Positions 6,801-14,953 are shown, counted from the first letter of the stretch. The stretch is 32,077 nt of DNA from Propionibacterium sp. (GCA_012837465.1 DURG01000169.1:1-32077); one strand, 5' to 3'. Program-made: numbers and translations. Notes: generated by a model not told the origin, from the sequence alone.

Positions 6801-7913
6801 TCAGGCGCCTCGGCCGATGCCGCGCGGCAGCTTCTTCGGGTCCCAGCCCAGGCGACGCTGGGCCTGCTCGAAGGCGAACCGGTCCGTCATGCCGCCCACG
6901 TAGGCGACAGCTCCACGGACCAGGTCGTCGCCGTGGTACTCCTGCGGCAGCGCCCGGGGGTTGTCGAGGTAGAAGTTGACCAGGTCCCGCAGGACGGCCA
7001 CGACGGTGACGGATTGGGCCACTGATTCGGGGCGCGTGTAGATCCGCTCGTAGTTGAAGCGTCGCAACTCCCCCAACGCCTCGGCGGTCATCGGATCCAT
7101 GCCGACGACGCCGGTCTCCGCGGTGGTGCGGATGACCGCGTTGATGAAGCTGGCCAACTGCTCGCGGCGGGTGGTGCCTGCCACCTCGCGGATCACCTGC
7201 GGCAGGTCAGCCAGGTCCACGATGCCGGCGTAGACGGCATCCTCCAGGTCATGGGCGCAGTAGGCGATGCGGTCCGCCCAGCTGACGATCTCGCCCTCGA
7301 TGGTCGACGGGGCCGGACGCGACCAGCTGTGGTTGCGGATCCCGTCGAGGGTCTCGAGCGTGAGGTTGAGCGGCCGCAACACCACGTCGGCCCCCCAGGG
7401 CCCGTGGTCGTAGCCGCCCTCGATGAACTCGTCGAACGCGTCTTCTGACGCGTGGCCGCCGGGGCCGTGGCCACAGTCGTGGCCCAGCGCGATCGCGTCG
7501 GTCAGGGTCACGTTGACGCCGATCCCGCGAGCCATGGCGATGGCACACTGCGCAACCTCGATCGCGTGCGTCAGCCGGGTGCGCTGGTGGTCGGTTGGGT
7601 AGACGACCACCTGCGTCTTTCCGGCCAGCCGGCGGAAGGCCGCCGAGTGCACGATCCGGTCCCGATCACGCTCGAAGGCGGTGCGGAACGGATCTGGCGC
7701 CTCCTCATGGGCGCGGTTGCCTGAGCCGCTGGCGAACGCCGCCTCGGGCACGTAGAGGGAGCGCTCCAGTTCCTCGCGCTCCGTGCGTTCCCGCGCGGCG
7801 CGCGGGCTGATGGTGGCCGTCGACGACTCGTGGGCGGTGATCACGTCGTCGCCGTGGCCGTGCATCGTGGTGGCCCAGAGCTTGGTGCGGGGCAGGATCT
7901 CGTCGTTCATCAC
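6801..7913 (-). CDS. dgt: dGTPase-like HD-domain deoxynucleoside triphosphate triphosphohydrolase
   Basis: The protein has 370 residues. RDRIVHSAAFRRLAGKTQV is the classic dGTPase opening block. The HD-domain metal ligands follow: His116 in RLTHAIEVAQ, His145-Asp146 in LGHDCGHGPGGHASED and the distal Asp in SWADRIAYCAHDLEDA. Enzymes of this family remove tripolyphosphate from dNTPs, usually dGTP, and help balance nucleotide pools; some act as broad dNTPases. The length matches the short 'dGTPase-like' branch rather than the longer E. coli Dgt. The start is ATG 7913, or 7910 just after it. It lies 18 bp downstream of citrate synthase on the same strand, so it may be read from the same transcript. 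Substrate preference cannot be read from sequence. Confidence 0.9.
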   Translation of the reverse strand: MMNDEILPRTKLWATTMHGHGDDVITAHESSTATISPRAARERTEREELERSLYVPEAAFASGSGNRAHEEAPDPFRTAFERDRDRIVHSAAFRRLAGKTQVVVYPTDHQRTRLTHAIEVAQCAIAMARGIGVNVTLTDAIALGHDCGHGPGGHASEDAFDEFIEGGYDHGPWGADVVLRPLNLTLETLDGIRNHSWSRPAPSTIEGEIVSWADRIAYCAHDLEDAVYAGIVDLADLPQVIREVAGTTRREQLASFINAVIRTTAETGVVGMDPMTAEALGELRRFNYERIYTRPESVAQSVTVVAVLRDLVNFYLDNPRALPQEYHGDDLVRGAVAYVGGMTDRFAFEQAQRRLGWDPKKLPRGIGRGA

Positions 7914-7931
7914 TGCCCAGCCTAATGGGAC

Positions 7932-9218
7932 TCAGCGCTCGGAGCGGGGCACCCACTGGGACAGGGTCGGCCCCGTGTAGACCTGCCGCGGCCGGTAGAT
8001 GCGCTGCTTGGGATCCTCGGTGACTTCCTTCCAGTGCGCGATCCAGCCCGGGGTGCGGCCGATGGCGAACAGCACGGTGAACATGTCCAGCGGGATGCCA
8101 ATGGCGCGCAGGATGATGCCGGAGTAGAAGTCGACGTTGGGGTACAGGCGGCGCGACGCGAAGTAGTCGTCGGCCAGGGCGGCCTCCTCGACTTCGCGGG
8201 CGATGTCCAGCAGCGGATCGGTGATGTGCATCGCGTCGAGCATCTCGTGCGCGGCCTTCTTGAGGATCTTCGCGCGTGGGTCGAAGTTGCGGTAGACGCG
8301 GTGGCCGAAGCCCATGAGGCGGATGCCGGAGGACTTGTCCTTGGCGCGGGCCACATACTCCTTGGCCGTCCAGTCGCCCTCGTGGATGCGCTCGAGCATG
8401 TCGATCACGCCCATGTTGGCGCCGCCGTGCAGCGGCCCCCAGAGTGCGTTGACGCCTGCCGAGAGCGACGCGTAGAGGTTGGCGCCGGACGAGGCGACCA
8501 TGCGCACCGTGGAGGTGGAGCAGTTCTGCTCGTGGTCCGCGTGCAGCACGAGGAACATGTTGAGCGCGTGCGCCACCTCGGGGGTGGCCTCGTAGTCGCG
8601 GTACGGCACGGAGAACATCATGTGGAGGAAGTTCTCGGCGTAGTTGAGGTCGTAGCGCGGATACGCGATCGGCTGGCCGATGTGCGCCTTGTAGGACGCG
8701 GCGGCGATGGTGCGGGTCTTGGCCAGCAGGCTCGCGGTGGCCTCCCGGAAGCCCGTCTCGTCGGTGAAGCGGTGCTCCGGCATGTCGTGGGCCTGGAGCG
8801 CGTTGACCATCGCCGACAGGATGCTCATGGGATGGGCGTTGACGGGGAAGCCCTCGAAGTGCTTGCGCATGTCCCGGTGGAGGGAGGAGTTCTCAGTGAG
8901 CAGCGTGCGGAACTCGGCGCGCTCCTCCTCGTCGGGCAGTTCGCCGAAGATCAGCAGCTCGGCGGTCTCGATGAAGCTGGAGCGCTCGGCGAGGTCCTCG
9001 ATGGGCACGCCGCGGTAGCGCAGGATGCCCTTCTCGCCGTCGATGAAGGTGATGGCCGACTTGGCCGAGCCGGTGTTGGCGTAGCCGTCATCGAGCGTGA
9101 TGAGCCCGGTGTCCGCCCGGAGGCGGGAGATGTCGATGGCGCGTTCTCCCTCGCTGCCGGTGACGATGGGCAACTGGTGGTCGACGCCGTCGATGGTGAT
9201 GGTCGCAAATTCCTGCAT
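7932..9218 (-). CDS. gltA: Citrate synthase (type II, hexameric)
   Basis: The 428-residue enzyme condenses oxaloacetate and acetyl-CoA to citrate at the entry to the TCA cycle. The ATG at 9218 has GGAGG 5-6 nt upstream and was chosen over an upstream in-frame extension. An N-terminal beta-sheet domain (MQEFATITIDG ... GYANTGSAKSAITFIDGEKGILRYRGVPIEDLA) marks the Gram-negative/actinobacterial hexameric type. Catalytic-site blocks are present: LVLHADHEQNCSTSTVR, LHGGANMGVIDML, GFGHRVYRNFDPRAKIL and the late Asp in NVDFYSGIIL. A TAAATT at about 9265 on the minus strand is a possible -10. No convincing -35 was found. Confidence 0.97.
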   Translation of the reverse strand: MQEFATITIDGVDHQLPIVTGSEGERAIDISRLRADTGLITLDDGYANTGSAKSAITFIDGEKGILRYRGVPIEDLAERSSFIETAELLIFGELPDEEERAEFRTLLTENSSLHRDMRKHFEGFPVNAHPMSILSAMVNALQAHDMPEHRFTDETGFREATASLLAKTRTIAAASYKAHIGQPIAYPRYDLNYAENFLHMMFSVPYRDYEATPEVAHALNMFLVLHADHEQNCSTSTVRMVASSGANLYASLSAGVNALWGPLHGGANMGVIDMLERIHEGDWTAKEYVARAKDKSSGIRLMGFGHRVYRNFDPRAKILKKAAHEMLDAMHITDPLLDIAREVEEAALADDYFASRRLYPNVDFYSGIILRAIGIPLDMFTVLFAIGRTPGWIAHWKEVTEDPKQRIYRPRQVYTGPTLSQWVPRSER

Positions 9219-9343
9219 GGGCGCCTCCACGGGCCAGAGCCCTCTGTTCGGGGGCCGGGTGCGCACAAATTTACCCACGGGCCCCACCCCACCTCTTCGG
9301 GGGTCCCGCTAAGCGTCTGTTGAGCGGTCACGAGGACAGCCTG

Positions 9344-10492
9344 CTAACCGCCGGAAACGTCCAATTCCGCCTCGGAGAGGTCGAGCTCACAGCCCGAGGT
9401 GTCGTCATACCAGCCGTGCGGCAGCACCACCTTGCCGCGCGGCGAGCCCTGCCGCCCGCGCGGGGTGCCCAATTCGCTGACCGGGAACTCGGCCTCCGCG
9501 TCGAGGAGCGCCACCAGTGACTCCAACTCCTCATACGAGGAGACCATCGCGAAGCGGCGGCGCAGCTCGCCCACCGGGTAACCCTTGAAGTACCAGGCCA
9601 TGTGCTTGCGGAGATCGACGATGCCACGCGGCCCCATGACGTTGATGAGCAGTTCCGCGTGGCGCAACAGCATGCGGCCCACCTCGCCGAGCTTGGGGCG
9701 CAGGCGCAGTTCCTCGCCACGGAATGCAGCGGCGAGGTCCCCGAAGAGCCAGGGCCGGCCGAGGCAGCCGCGGCCGATGACCACGCCGTCACAGCCGGTC
9801 TCGGCCATCATCCGCAGGGCGTCCTCGGCCTCCCAGATGTCGCCGTTGCCCAGCACGGGGATGTCGACCTCGTCCACCAGCTCCTTGATGCGCGACCAGT
9901 CGGCCTCGCCCGAGTAGGCCTGCTGCACGGTGCGGCCGTGCAGGGCGATGGCGGCCGCACCCTCCTCCTGGGCGATGCGGCCGGCGTCGAGGAAGGTCTC
10001 GTGGTCGGCATCGATGCCGACGCGGGTCTTGATGGTGACCGGGACGCCGAACTCGTCAGCGGCACGCACGGTCTCGCGCACGATGGCGCGCAGCCGGTCC
10101 CGCTTGTAGGGCAGGACTCCCCCGCCGCCCTTTCGCGTGACCTTCGGCACCGGGCAGCCGAAGTTGAGGTCGATGTGGTCGACATCGTGCTCGCGGATGA
10201 GGATGCGGGCCGCGCCGGCCATCGCGTCGGCGTCGACTCCGTACAGCTGGACCGAGCGGGTGGTCTCCCCTGGGTCGAACTGCAGCATGTCCCGGGTCTT
10301 CTGGTCTCCGACGACCAGGCCCCGGGAGGTGATCATCTCGCAGACGTACAGGCCGGCGCCCTGCTCGCGGCAGAGTTGGCGATAGGCGGCGTTGGTCACG
10401 CCCGCCATCGGCGCGAGCACGACGGGTAGCTCGACGACGACGGCGTCGCGTCGGCTGGGGGCATGCAGGCGGAGGGGGGCGATGGTTGTCAT
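9344..10492 (-). CDS. dus: tRNA-dihydrouridine synthase
   Basis: This 382-residue FMN-dependent TIM-barrel enzyme reduces uridine to dihydrouridine in tRNA D-loops. VVLAPMAGVTNAAYRQLCRE begins the barrel. DHIDLNFGCPVPKVTRKGGGG carries the catalytic cysteine, which protonates C5 of uridine. IKTRVGID, LHGRTVQQAYSGEADW and PVLGNGDIW with VIGRGCLGRPW form the flavin/phosphate-binding end of the barrel. A helical RNA-recognition domain (about residues 250-340) completes the usual length. Actinobacterial members are usually called DusB or DUS; the exact tRNA position is not certain. The start ATG lies 12 nt past the stop of the small monooxygenase-fold gene, so the two are cotranscribed. Confidence 0.94.
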   Translation of the reverse strand: MTTIAPLRLHAPSRRDAVVVELPVVLAPMAGVTNAAYRQLCREQGAGLYVCEMITSRGLVVGDQKTRDMLQFDPGETTRSVQLYGVDADAMAGAARILIREHDVDHIDLNFGCPVPKVTRKGGGGVLPYKRDRLRAIVRETVRAADEFGVPVTIKTRVGIDADHETFLDAGRIAQEEGAAAIALHGRTVQQAYSGEADWSRIKELVDEVDIPVLGNGDIWEAEDALRMMAETGCDGVVIGRGCLGRPWLFGDLAAAFRGEELRLRPKLGEVGRMLLRHAELLINVMGPRGIVDLRKHMAWYFKGYPVGELRRRFAMVSSYEELESLVALLDAEAEFPVSELGTPRGRQGSPRGKVVLPHGWYDDTSGCELDLSEAELDVSGG

Positions 10493-10504
10493 GGCCCGAG
10501 AAGT

Positions 10505-10804
10505 TTACCCCTCGCGCGGGATGTTCTCGCCCAGTTCCTCGGGAGGCAGGAAGGCGCTGGGCTCGTCGATGGCCCGCGACAGGAGCGGCGTGAGGATCAT
10601 CTTGGCGTCGTAGCCGTTGAAGGAACGGCGGTAGTCGCCCACGGATTCCCACCGGGAGACGATTGCCCACAACTCCGGGTCATCAAGGTTCTGCACCACG
10701 TCGATGCCCAGACAGCCGGTGCGCTGCGACCACCACTCGACGGCGGCCCCGGCCTCCTGTTGGAAAGTGGGGCCGGGCGAGGCGAAGCGGCTGATCGCGA
10801 GCAT
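10505..10804 (-). CDS. Small ABM-fold (antibiotic biosynthesis monooxygenase-like) protein
   Basis: The protein has 99 residues, starting MLAISRFASPGPTFQQEAGAA with AGGGTGACC as ribosome site. The pattern fits the dimeric alpha/beta ferredoxin-like ABM/YgiN fold: a beta strand, an amphipathic helix (AVEWWSQRTG), CLGIDVVQNLDDPELWAIVSRWESVGDYRRSFNGYDAK, then a C-terminal helix. Many such proteins are cofactor-free monooxygenases or heme-related; many are of unknown function. No catalytic residue can be assigned. It lies directly upstream of the tRNA-dihydrouridine synthase and diverges from the zinc-uptake operon, sharing a 56-bp intergenic region with it. Confidence 0.75.
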   Translation of the reverse strand: MLAISRFASPGPTFQQEAGAAVEWWSQRTGCLGIDVVQNLDDPELWAIVSRWESVGDYRRSFNGYDAKMILTPLLSRAIDEPSAFLPPEELGENIPREG

Positions 10805-10824
10805 GAGGTCACCCTACCGTTGGT

Positions 10825-10853
10825 TTGACTCCAGTCGAGCTACTCTTGATAAT
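10825..10853 (+). promoter_or_regulatory. Promoter of the zinc-uptake operon (apparently leaderless)
   Basis: A -35 TTGACT (10825-10830) and a -10 GATAAT (10848-10853) are separated by exactly 17 bp. A start 7-8 nt downstream would fall at or next to the A of ATG 10861, giving a leaderless mRNA. No Shine-Dalgarno precedes that ATG, consistent with leaderless initiation, which is common in Actinobacteria. The transcription start itself is inferred. Confidence 0.75.
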
Positions 10854-10861
10854 GGTTCTCA
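10847..10861. promoter_or_regulatory. Zur-box-like operator overlapping the -10 and start codon
   Basis: TGATAATGGTTCTCA is an imperfect palindrome (TGA/TCA and AA/TT arms) resembling the actinobacterial Zur consensus, roughly TGAAAATGATTTTCA. It covers the -10 hexamer and reaches the first base of the ATG, so bound Zur would block polymerase. The operon encodes its own Zur, which makes zinc-dependent autorepression the natural reading. Confidence 0.7.
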
Positions 10862-11799
10862 TGAACGCAAAGCTCCGTACTTCACTGGCCGTTGCGGCGG
10901 CCGCCACCATGGCTCTCGCTGCGTGCGGTTCCCCGGCCTCCAGCGAGGCCGGAGGTGATGCTCCCACGATCGTCACCTCCTTCTACCCCCTTCAGTGGGC
11001 GACGGAGCGGGTTGTCGGAGAGTCCGGGGCCGCCGTCGACGTGCTGACCAAGCCCGGCGCAGAGGCCCATGGCCTGGAGCTCAGCCCCCAGCAGATCGCG
11101 TCCCTCGGCAAGGCGGATCTCGTCATCTACCTCGAGGGCTTGGCACCAGAGGTTGACGCGGTGATCCCGGGTTCGGGGGCCAAGTCGGTTATGAACGTCG
11201 CCGACGTCATCACGCTCGCCCCCTCCTCCGACGGGCACAGCCACGACGAGCAGGGCCATGAGGATCACGACCATGGCGACTTCGATCCCCACTTCTGGCT
11301 CGACACCGAGCGCATGGGCACCGTCGTGACCGCCATCGCCGACGAGCTCGCCACCTCAAACCCTGATCAGGCTGACACCTACCGGGCCAACGCCGAGGCC
11401 ACCGTCAAGGAGCTCAACACGCTGGACGAGGAGTACAAGACGGGTTTGGCCAACTGCGAACGCCGGGAGTTCATCACCACGCATGCCGCGTTCCAGTACC
11501 TGGCGGACCGCTATGACCTCGAGGAGATCGGCATCTCCGGCGTCAATCCGGACGCCGAACCGTCCCCGGCCCGCATCGCCGCCGTCCACGAGGAGGCCGA
11601 GCTCCACGGCGTGACCACGATCTTCTTCGAGGCGTTGACCTCCCCCGCCGTCGCCGAATCCATCGCAGGCGACCTCGGCCTGAAGACCGCCGTGCTCGAT
11701 CCACTCGAAGGGATCACGCAGAATTCCCCTGGCGACGACTACCCTTCAGTCATGCGCGCGAACCTGGAGGCGCTGAGGAGTGCCAATGACTGCAGCTGA
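10861..11799 (+). CDS. znuA: Zinc ABC transporter substrate-binding lipoprotein
   Basis: The protein has 312 residues from ATG 10861. The signal peptide MNAKLRTSLAVAAAATMALAACG has an LAAC lipobox, so the mature protein should be a lipid-anchored surface protein. The cluster A-I fold is recognisable: TIVTSFYPLQWATERVVGE, a metal-ligand His in EAHGLELSP, a His-rich acidic loop (GHSHDEQGHEDHDHGDFDPHFWLD, about residues 127-150) and THAAFQYLADRYDLEEIGISG with a further ligand His. A late acidic ligand probably lies near the C-terminus. The His-rich loop is characteristic of zinc rather than manganese binders. The gene overlaps the ATPase gene by 14 nt and heads a four-gene operon ending in zur. 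Confidence 0.93.
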   Translation: MNAKLRTSLAVAAAATMALAACGSPASSEAGGDAPTIVTSFYPLQWATERVVGESGAAVDVLTKPGAEAHGLELSPQQIASLGKADLVIYLEGLAPEVDAVIPGSGAKSVMNVADVITLAPSSDGHSHDEQGHEDHDHGDFDPHFWLDTERMGTVVTAIADELATSNPDQADTYRANAEATVKELNTLDEEYKTGLANCERREFITTHAAFQYLADRYDLEEIGISGVNPDAEPSPARIAAVHEEAELHGVTTIFFEALTSPAVAESIAGDLGLKTAVLDPLEGITQNSPGDDYPSVMRANLEALRSANDCS

Positions 11800-12538
11800 C
11801 CCACTCGACGCACGGGGGCTCTACGTCTCCATCGGAGGGATGCCGATCCTGCGGGACGTGAGCATCCACGTCGACAGTGGCGAGGCGGTTGCGCTGCTGG
11901 GCGGCAACGGCTCCGGCAAGTCGACGCTCGTCAAGACGCTCCTTGGCCTCCTTCCCTACCAGAAGGGCACCGTCGAACTCTTCGGTGAACACCTCCCCGG
12001 CTTCAAGGACTGGTGGCGCGTGGGCTACGTGCCGCAGCACTCGGCCATCTCCGTGGCCAACGCCACGGTGCGCGAGATCGCAGCCTCGGGCCGGCTTGCC
12101 CACCGCCGGCCGTTCCAGTGGCTCGGCCGCAAGGACAAGGTGGCCCTCGACGAGGCGCTCGAGCTCGTGGGCCTGCAGGACCGGATGAAGTGGCCCTTCG
12201 GGTCGCTGTCCGGCGGCCAGAAGCAGCGCGCCCTCATCGCCCGCGCGCTGTCCTCCCACCCGGACCTGCTGGTGATGGACGAACCCCTCGCCGGCGTGGA
12301 CCTCCACAGCCAGGCCGGGTTGGCCCAACTGCTGGGTCAACTGCGTGACGACGGTCTGGCCCTGCTGGTCGTCCTCCATGAGCGCGGCTACATGAACCCC
12401 GTCCTCAGCCGGTCGGTCACCCTGTGTGACGGCCGCATCGTCGACGACGAACACCCGTCGGCCATGGACTGCGCGCCGGACATGGAGCCTGCCTCCGCCT
12501 TCGGCGTGGTCGACCCCATCTCGGGAGTGCTGGCGTGA
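11786..12538 (+). CDS. znuC: Zinc ABC transporter ATP-binding protein
   Basis: This 250-residue ATPase has Walker A GGNGSGKST, a Q-loop in GYVPQHSA, the signature LSGGQKQR, Walker B LLVMDEP with the catalytic Glu, and an H-loop in LLVVLHERG. The ATG at 11786 is preceded by GAGGAG (11775-11780) with a 5-nt spacer, and was preferred over GTG 11780, which overlaps that site. It starts inside the last codons of the binding-protein gene, consistent with translational coupling. It powers zinc import through the permease encoded next. Confidence 0.94.
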   Translation: MTAADPLDARGLYVSIGGMPILRDVSIHVDSGEAVALLGGNGSGKSTLVKTLLGLLPYQKGTVELFGEHLPGFKDWWRVGYVPQHSAISVANATVREIAASGRLAHRRPFQWLGRKDKVALDEALELVGLQDRMKWPFGSLSGGQKQRALIARALSSHPDLLVMDEPLAGVDLHSQAGLAQLLGQLRDDGLALLVVLHERGYMNPVLSRSVTLCDGRIVDDEHPSAMDCAPDMEPASAFGVVDPISGVLA

Positions 12539-13521
12539 TCGAGATCCTCTCGCTGCCCTTCATGCAGCGCGCCCTGATCGCAGCACTGCTCAGCGGCCTG
12601 ATCGCCCCGGCGATCGGCACCTTCATCGTGCAGCGCAAGATGAGCCTGCTGGGCGACGGCCTGGGCCACGTCGCGATCATGGGCGTGGGTTTCGCGCTCA
12701 TGACCGGCACCGCTCCCCTGCCAGTCGCCGTGGTCACGTGCGTCGTGGGCGCGGTGGTCGTCGAGCTGCTGCGCCAGCACGGCAAGGCGTCGGGCGACCT
12801 CGCCCTCGCCATCCTCTTCTACGGCGGCCTCGCCTCGGGCGTGCTCATGGCCGGCATCGCGGGCCAGGGGGCGGCCGGCCTCTCCGCCTTCCTCTTCGGC
12901 TCCCTGACATCGGTGAGCCAGAACGAGATCTACGTGGTCATCGCTCTCGCGGTGGTCATCCTCGGCATCACGATCACGCTGGCCCCGCGCCTCTTCGCCG
13001 TCTCGGTCGACGAGAACTACGCGCAGGTGCTGGGCATTCGTGTCAAGCTCCTCAACCTCCTCGTGGTCGTGCTCGCAGCCGTTACCGTGACCGTGTCGAT
13101 GCGCACCGTCGGCCTGCTGCTGATCAGTGCCCTGATGGTCATTCCGGTGGCCACCGCGCAGCAGTCCTTCGTCGGGTTCACCGCGTCGTTCTTCGGCGCG
13201 ATGGGTGTCGGGGCGCTCGCCGCCGTCGGCGGCACCCTCGGGTCCTTCTACCTCGACACCGCCACGGGCGCCACCATCGTCGTGACCGCCATCGCGCTGC
13301 TGGGCCTCTCCTGGCTGATCGGCGGGAAACTCAGGCGCTCGGACCGGTTCATCCCCTTCATCGAGGATCACGGCCAACACCTGCACGAACCGGCCGAGAA
13401 CCACGACGACCGGCATGCCGACCAGCCCGGCGTCCTGGTGATCCAGCACGGCGACCACCTTGACTACGTCCACGACGGCCACCGACACGCCCGCCACGGA
13501 GACCACTATGACGAGCACTGA
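12535..13521 (+). CDS. znuB: Zinc ABC transporter permease with His-rich C-terminal tail
   Basis: The protein has 328 residues from GTG 12535, in a GTGA overlap with the ATPase stop. Residues 1 to about 268 form the ABC-3 permease core with roughly 8-9 hydrophobic helices. They include the family opening PFMQRALIAALLSGLIAPAIGTFIVQRKMSLLGDGLGHVAIMGV and the EAA-like loop near YAQVLGIRVKLLN. After LRRSDRFIPF comes an about 50-residue tail with 13 histidines and many aspartates (for example HGDHLDYVHDGHRH and HGDHYDEH). It is presumably cytoplasmic or membrane-proximal and zinc-binding. ZnuB of E. coli lacks such a tail. It could buffer, sense or hand over zinc; the role is inferred. Confidence 0.92.
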   Translation: MIEILSLPFMQRALIAALLSGLIAPAIGTFIVQRKMSLLGDGLGHVAIMGVGFALMTGTAPLPVAVVTCVVGAVVVELLRQHGKASGDLALAILFYGGLASGVLMAGIAGQGAAGLSAFLFGSLTSVSQNEIYVVIALAVVILGITITLAPRLFAVSVDENYAQVLGIRVKLLNLLVVVLAAVTVTVSMRTVGLLLISALMVIPVATAQQSFVGFTASFFGAMGVGALAAVGGTLGSFYLDTATGATIVVTAIALLGLSWLIGGKLRRSDRFIPFIEDHGQHLHEPAENHDDRHADQPGVLVIQHGDHLDYVHDGHRHARHGDHYDEH

Positions 13522-13918
13522 GACCACCCGCGCACCGGCCACCCGCCAGACCTGGCAACGCGCCGCGGTTCGCGACCTCATGGAACGGACCGAGGAGTTC
13601 CGCACCGCCCAACAGGTCCACGACCTCCTGCGCAAGGAGGGCGCCAAGGTGGGTTTGGCGACGGTGTACCGGGCGCTGCAGTCGATGGCCGAGGCCGATG
13701 AGGTCGACGTGTTGCGCACCCCGGAGGGCGAGAACGCCTACCGCTCCTGCTCCCGCGGACACCACCACCATCTGGTGTGCCGCTCCTGCGGTTACTCGAT
13801 CGAGATCCACCCTGAGGCCATGGAACAGTGGGCCAGGGACATCGCGGAGGAGCACGGGTTCACGGACACGGGCCACGAACTGGAGATCTTCGGCCTCTGC
13901 CGCAACTGCTCCGGTTAG
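13508..13918 (+). CDS. zur: Zinc uptake regulator Zur (Fur family)
   Basis: The protein has 136 residues from ATG 13508, with GGAG six nt upstream; the gene overlaps the permease gene by 14 nt. The N-terminal winged helix runs TRQTWQRAAVRDLMERTEEFRTAQQVHDLLRKEG ... GLATVYRALQSMAEADEVD. The C-terminal dimerisation domain has the metal-site cluster GHHHHLVC and two CxxC pairs for structural zinc (CRSC and CRNC). Placement at the end of the zinc-import operon, with a Zur-like box at its promoter, supports Zur over Fur or PerR. When loaded with zinc it should repress the operon, including itself. Its stop overlaps the convergent lacI-type gene's stop by 4 nt. Confidence 0.93.
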   Translation: MTSTETTRAPATRQTWQRAAVRDLMERTEEFRTAQQVHDLLRKEGAKVGLATVYRALQSMAEADEVDVLRTPEGENAYRSCSRGHHHHLVCRSCGYSIEIHPEAMEQWARDIAEEHGFTDTGHELEIFGLCRNCSG

Positions 13919-14853
13919 GCGGAGCCCCGCACCACCAGGGACGGCTCGACCACGACGCGCTCGACGCCACCCGACAGGAGGATCTCCATCGCCCGCCTGC
14001 CCATCTCCGCCCGCGGCTGGGCCACCGTGGTGAGCTTGGGCCGAACCAGGCTGGCCAACTCCGTGTCGTCGTAGCCGACGATCGCAAGGTCATCAGGCAT
14101 GCGGAGCCCCGCGTCCGCCGCTGACCCGAGGAGCCGTACGGCCGCCCTGTCGTTCGAGGCGAACACCGCCGAGGGACGCTCCGCCAGCACCGACGCCGGG
14201 TTCCACCACACATGGCTGGCGAGGCCATGCGCGTCCATGACGTCCTCGTAGGCCTCCGCCCTCACGCGCGTCGTGCGCGACTCGGAGGCGGCCAGGAAGC
14301 CGATGCCCTTGTGGCCCCTTGCCAGGAGGTGCTCGACCGCCTGCCGCGCTCCGGCGGCGTCGTCGTTGCGCACCTGGCTCACGTTGTCGGGCAACTCGTA
14401 CGGATTGGCGATGACGACGGTGGGCGCCTGCCGGGCAGCCGCTTCCAGCTCCTTGCCGGGCACGTGAGCCGACACGATGACGAAACCATCGAGGCCCAGT
14501 CGACGCATGGCCTGCAGACGTTCGGCCAGCGTGCCCGGATCCCGACGACCGTGGCTCACCACGACGCCCATGCCGTCCTCCACCGCCACGTCCTCGATCG
14601 CCTCGACGATGTCGGTGTTGTGCGGGTTGCCCAGTTCGTTCAGCAGCACGCCGATGAGGTTCGTGCGGCCCGCCACCAGCGACCGCGCCCAGTGGTTCGA
14701 CCGGTAGCCGATCTCGTCGGCCACTTCGAGGATGCGGTTGCGGGTGGCCTCGCTGACGCCGCGATCGTTGCGGATGGCGAGCGACACGAGCGACTTTGAC
14801 ACGCCAGCGGCGCGTGCCACGTCCACGATGGTCGGTGAGTTCTTGACTCGCAT
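13915..14853 (-). CDS. LacI/GalR-family transcriptional repressor
   Basis: The protein has 312 residues. The N-terminal LacI helix-turn-helix is clear (TIVDVARAAGVSKSLVSLAIRNDRGVSEATRNRILEVADEIGYRSN), followed by the hinge helix WARSLVAGR. A periplasmic-binding-protein-like effector domain follows: LIGVLLNELGNPHNTDIVEAIEDVA, GLDGFVIVSAHV, a segment around VRNDDAAGARQAVEHLLARGHKGIGFL, AVFASNDRAAVRLL and VGYDDTELASLVRPKLTTVAQP. Such effectors are usually sugars or nucleosides. It diverges from the double-HAD/ECF operon with two matching operators between them and is its likely regulator. AGGA lies 7 nt before the ATG. The convergent stop overlap with zur (TTAG at 13915-13918) leaves no room for a terminator. 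Confidence 0.93.
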   Translation of the reverse strand: MRVKNSPTIVDVARAAGVSKSLVSLAIRNDRGVSEATRNRILEVADEIGYRSNHWARSLVAGRTNLIGVLLNELGNPHNTDIVEAIEDVAVEDGMGVVVSHGRRDPGTLAERLQAMRRLGLDGFVIVSAHVPGKELEAAARQAPTVVIANPYELPDNVSQVRNDDAAGARQAVEHLLARGHKGIGFLAASESRTTRVRAEAYEDVMDAHGLASHVWWNPASVLAERPSAVFASNDRAAVRLLGSAADAGLRMPDDLAIVGYDDTELASLVRPKLTTVAQPRAEMGRRAMEILLSGGVERVVVEPSLVVRGSA

Positions 14854-14873
14854 GGCGCCATCCTACGCGGATT

Positions 14874-14887
14874 CTGGAGCGTTCCAG
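14874..14887. promoter_or_regulatory. LacI-type operator O1
   Basis: CTGGAGCGTTCCAG is an even-length palindrome with a central CG and one mismatched pair, the usual form of LacI-family operators. It ends 20 bp before the repressor's start codon, consistent with autoregulation. Confidence 0.65.
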
Positions 14888-14939
14888 CAGGGTTCACGCC
14901 CAGTTCACCTCCCCGTTACCGGGCCTCCCTATGGTTCCA

Positions 14940-14953
14940 CTAGAACGTTCCAG
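14940..14953. promoter_or_regulatory. LacI-type operator O2
   Basis: CTAGAACGTTCCAG matches O1 at 12 of 14 positions and shares the central CG and the GTTCCAG half-site. It ends 22 bp before the double-HAD start codon. Centre-to-centre spacing to O1 is 66 bp, so cooperative binding or a small loop is possible. TATGGT at 14930-14935 is a possible -10 just upstream, without a good -35. Confidence 0.65.
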
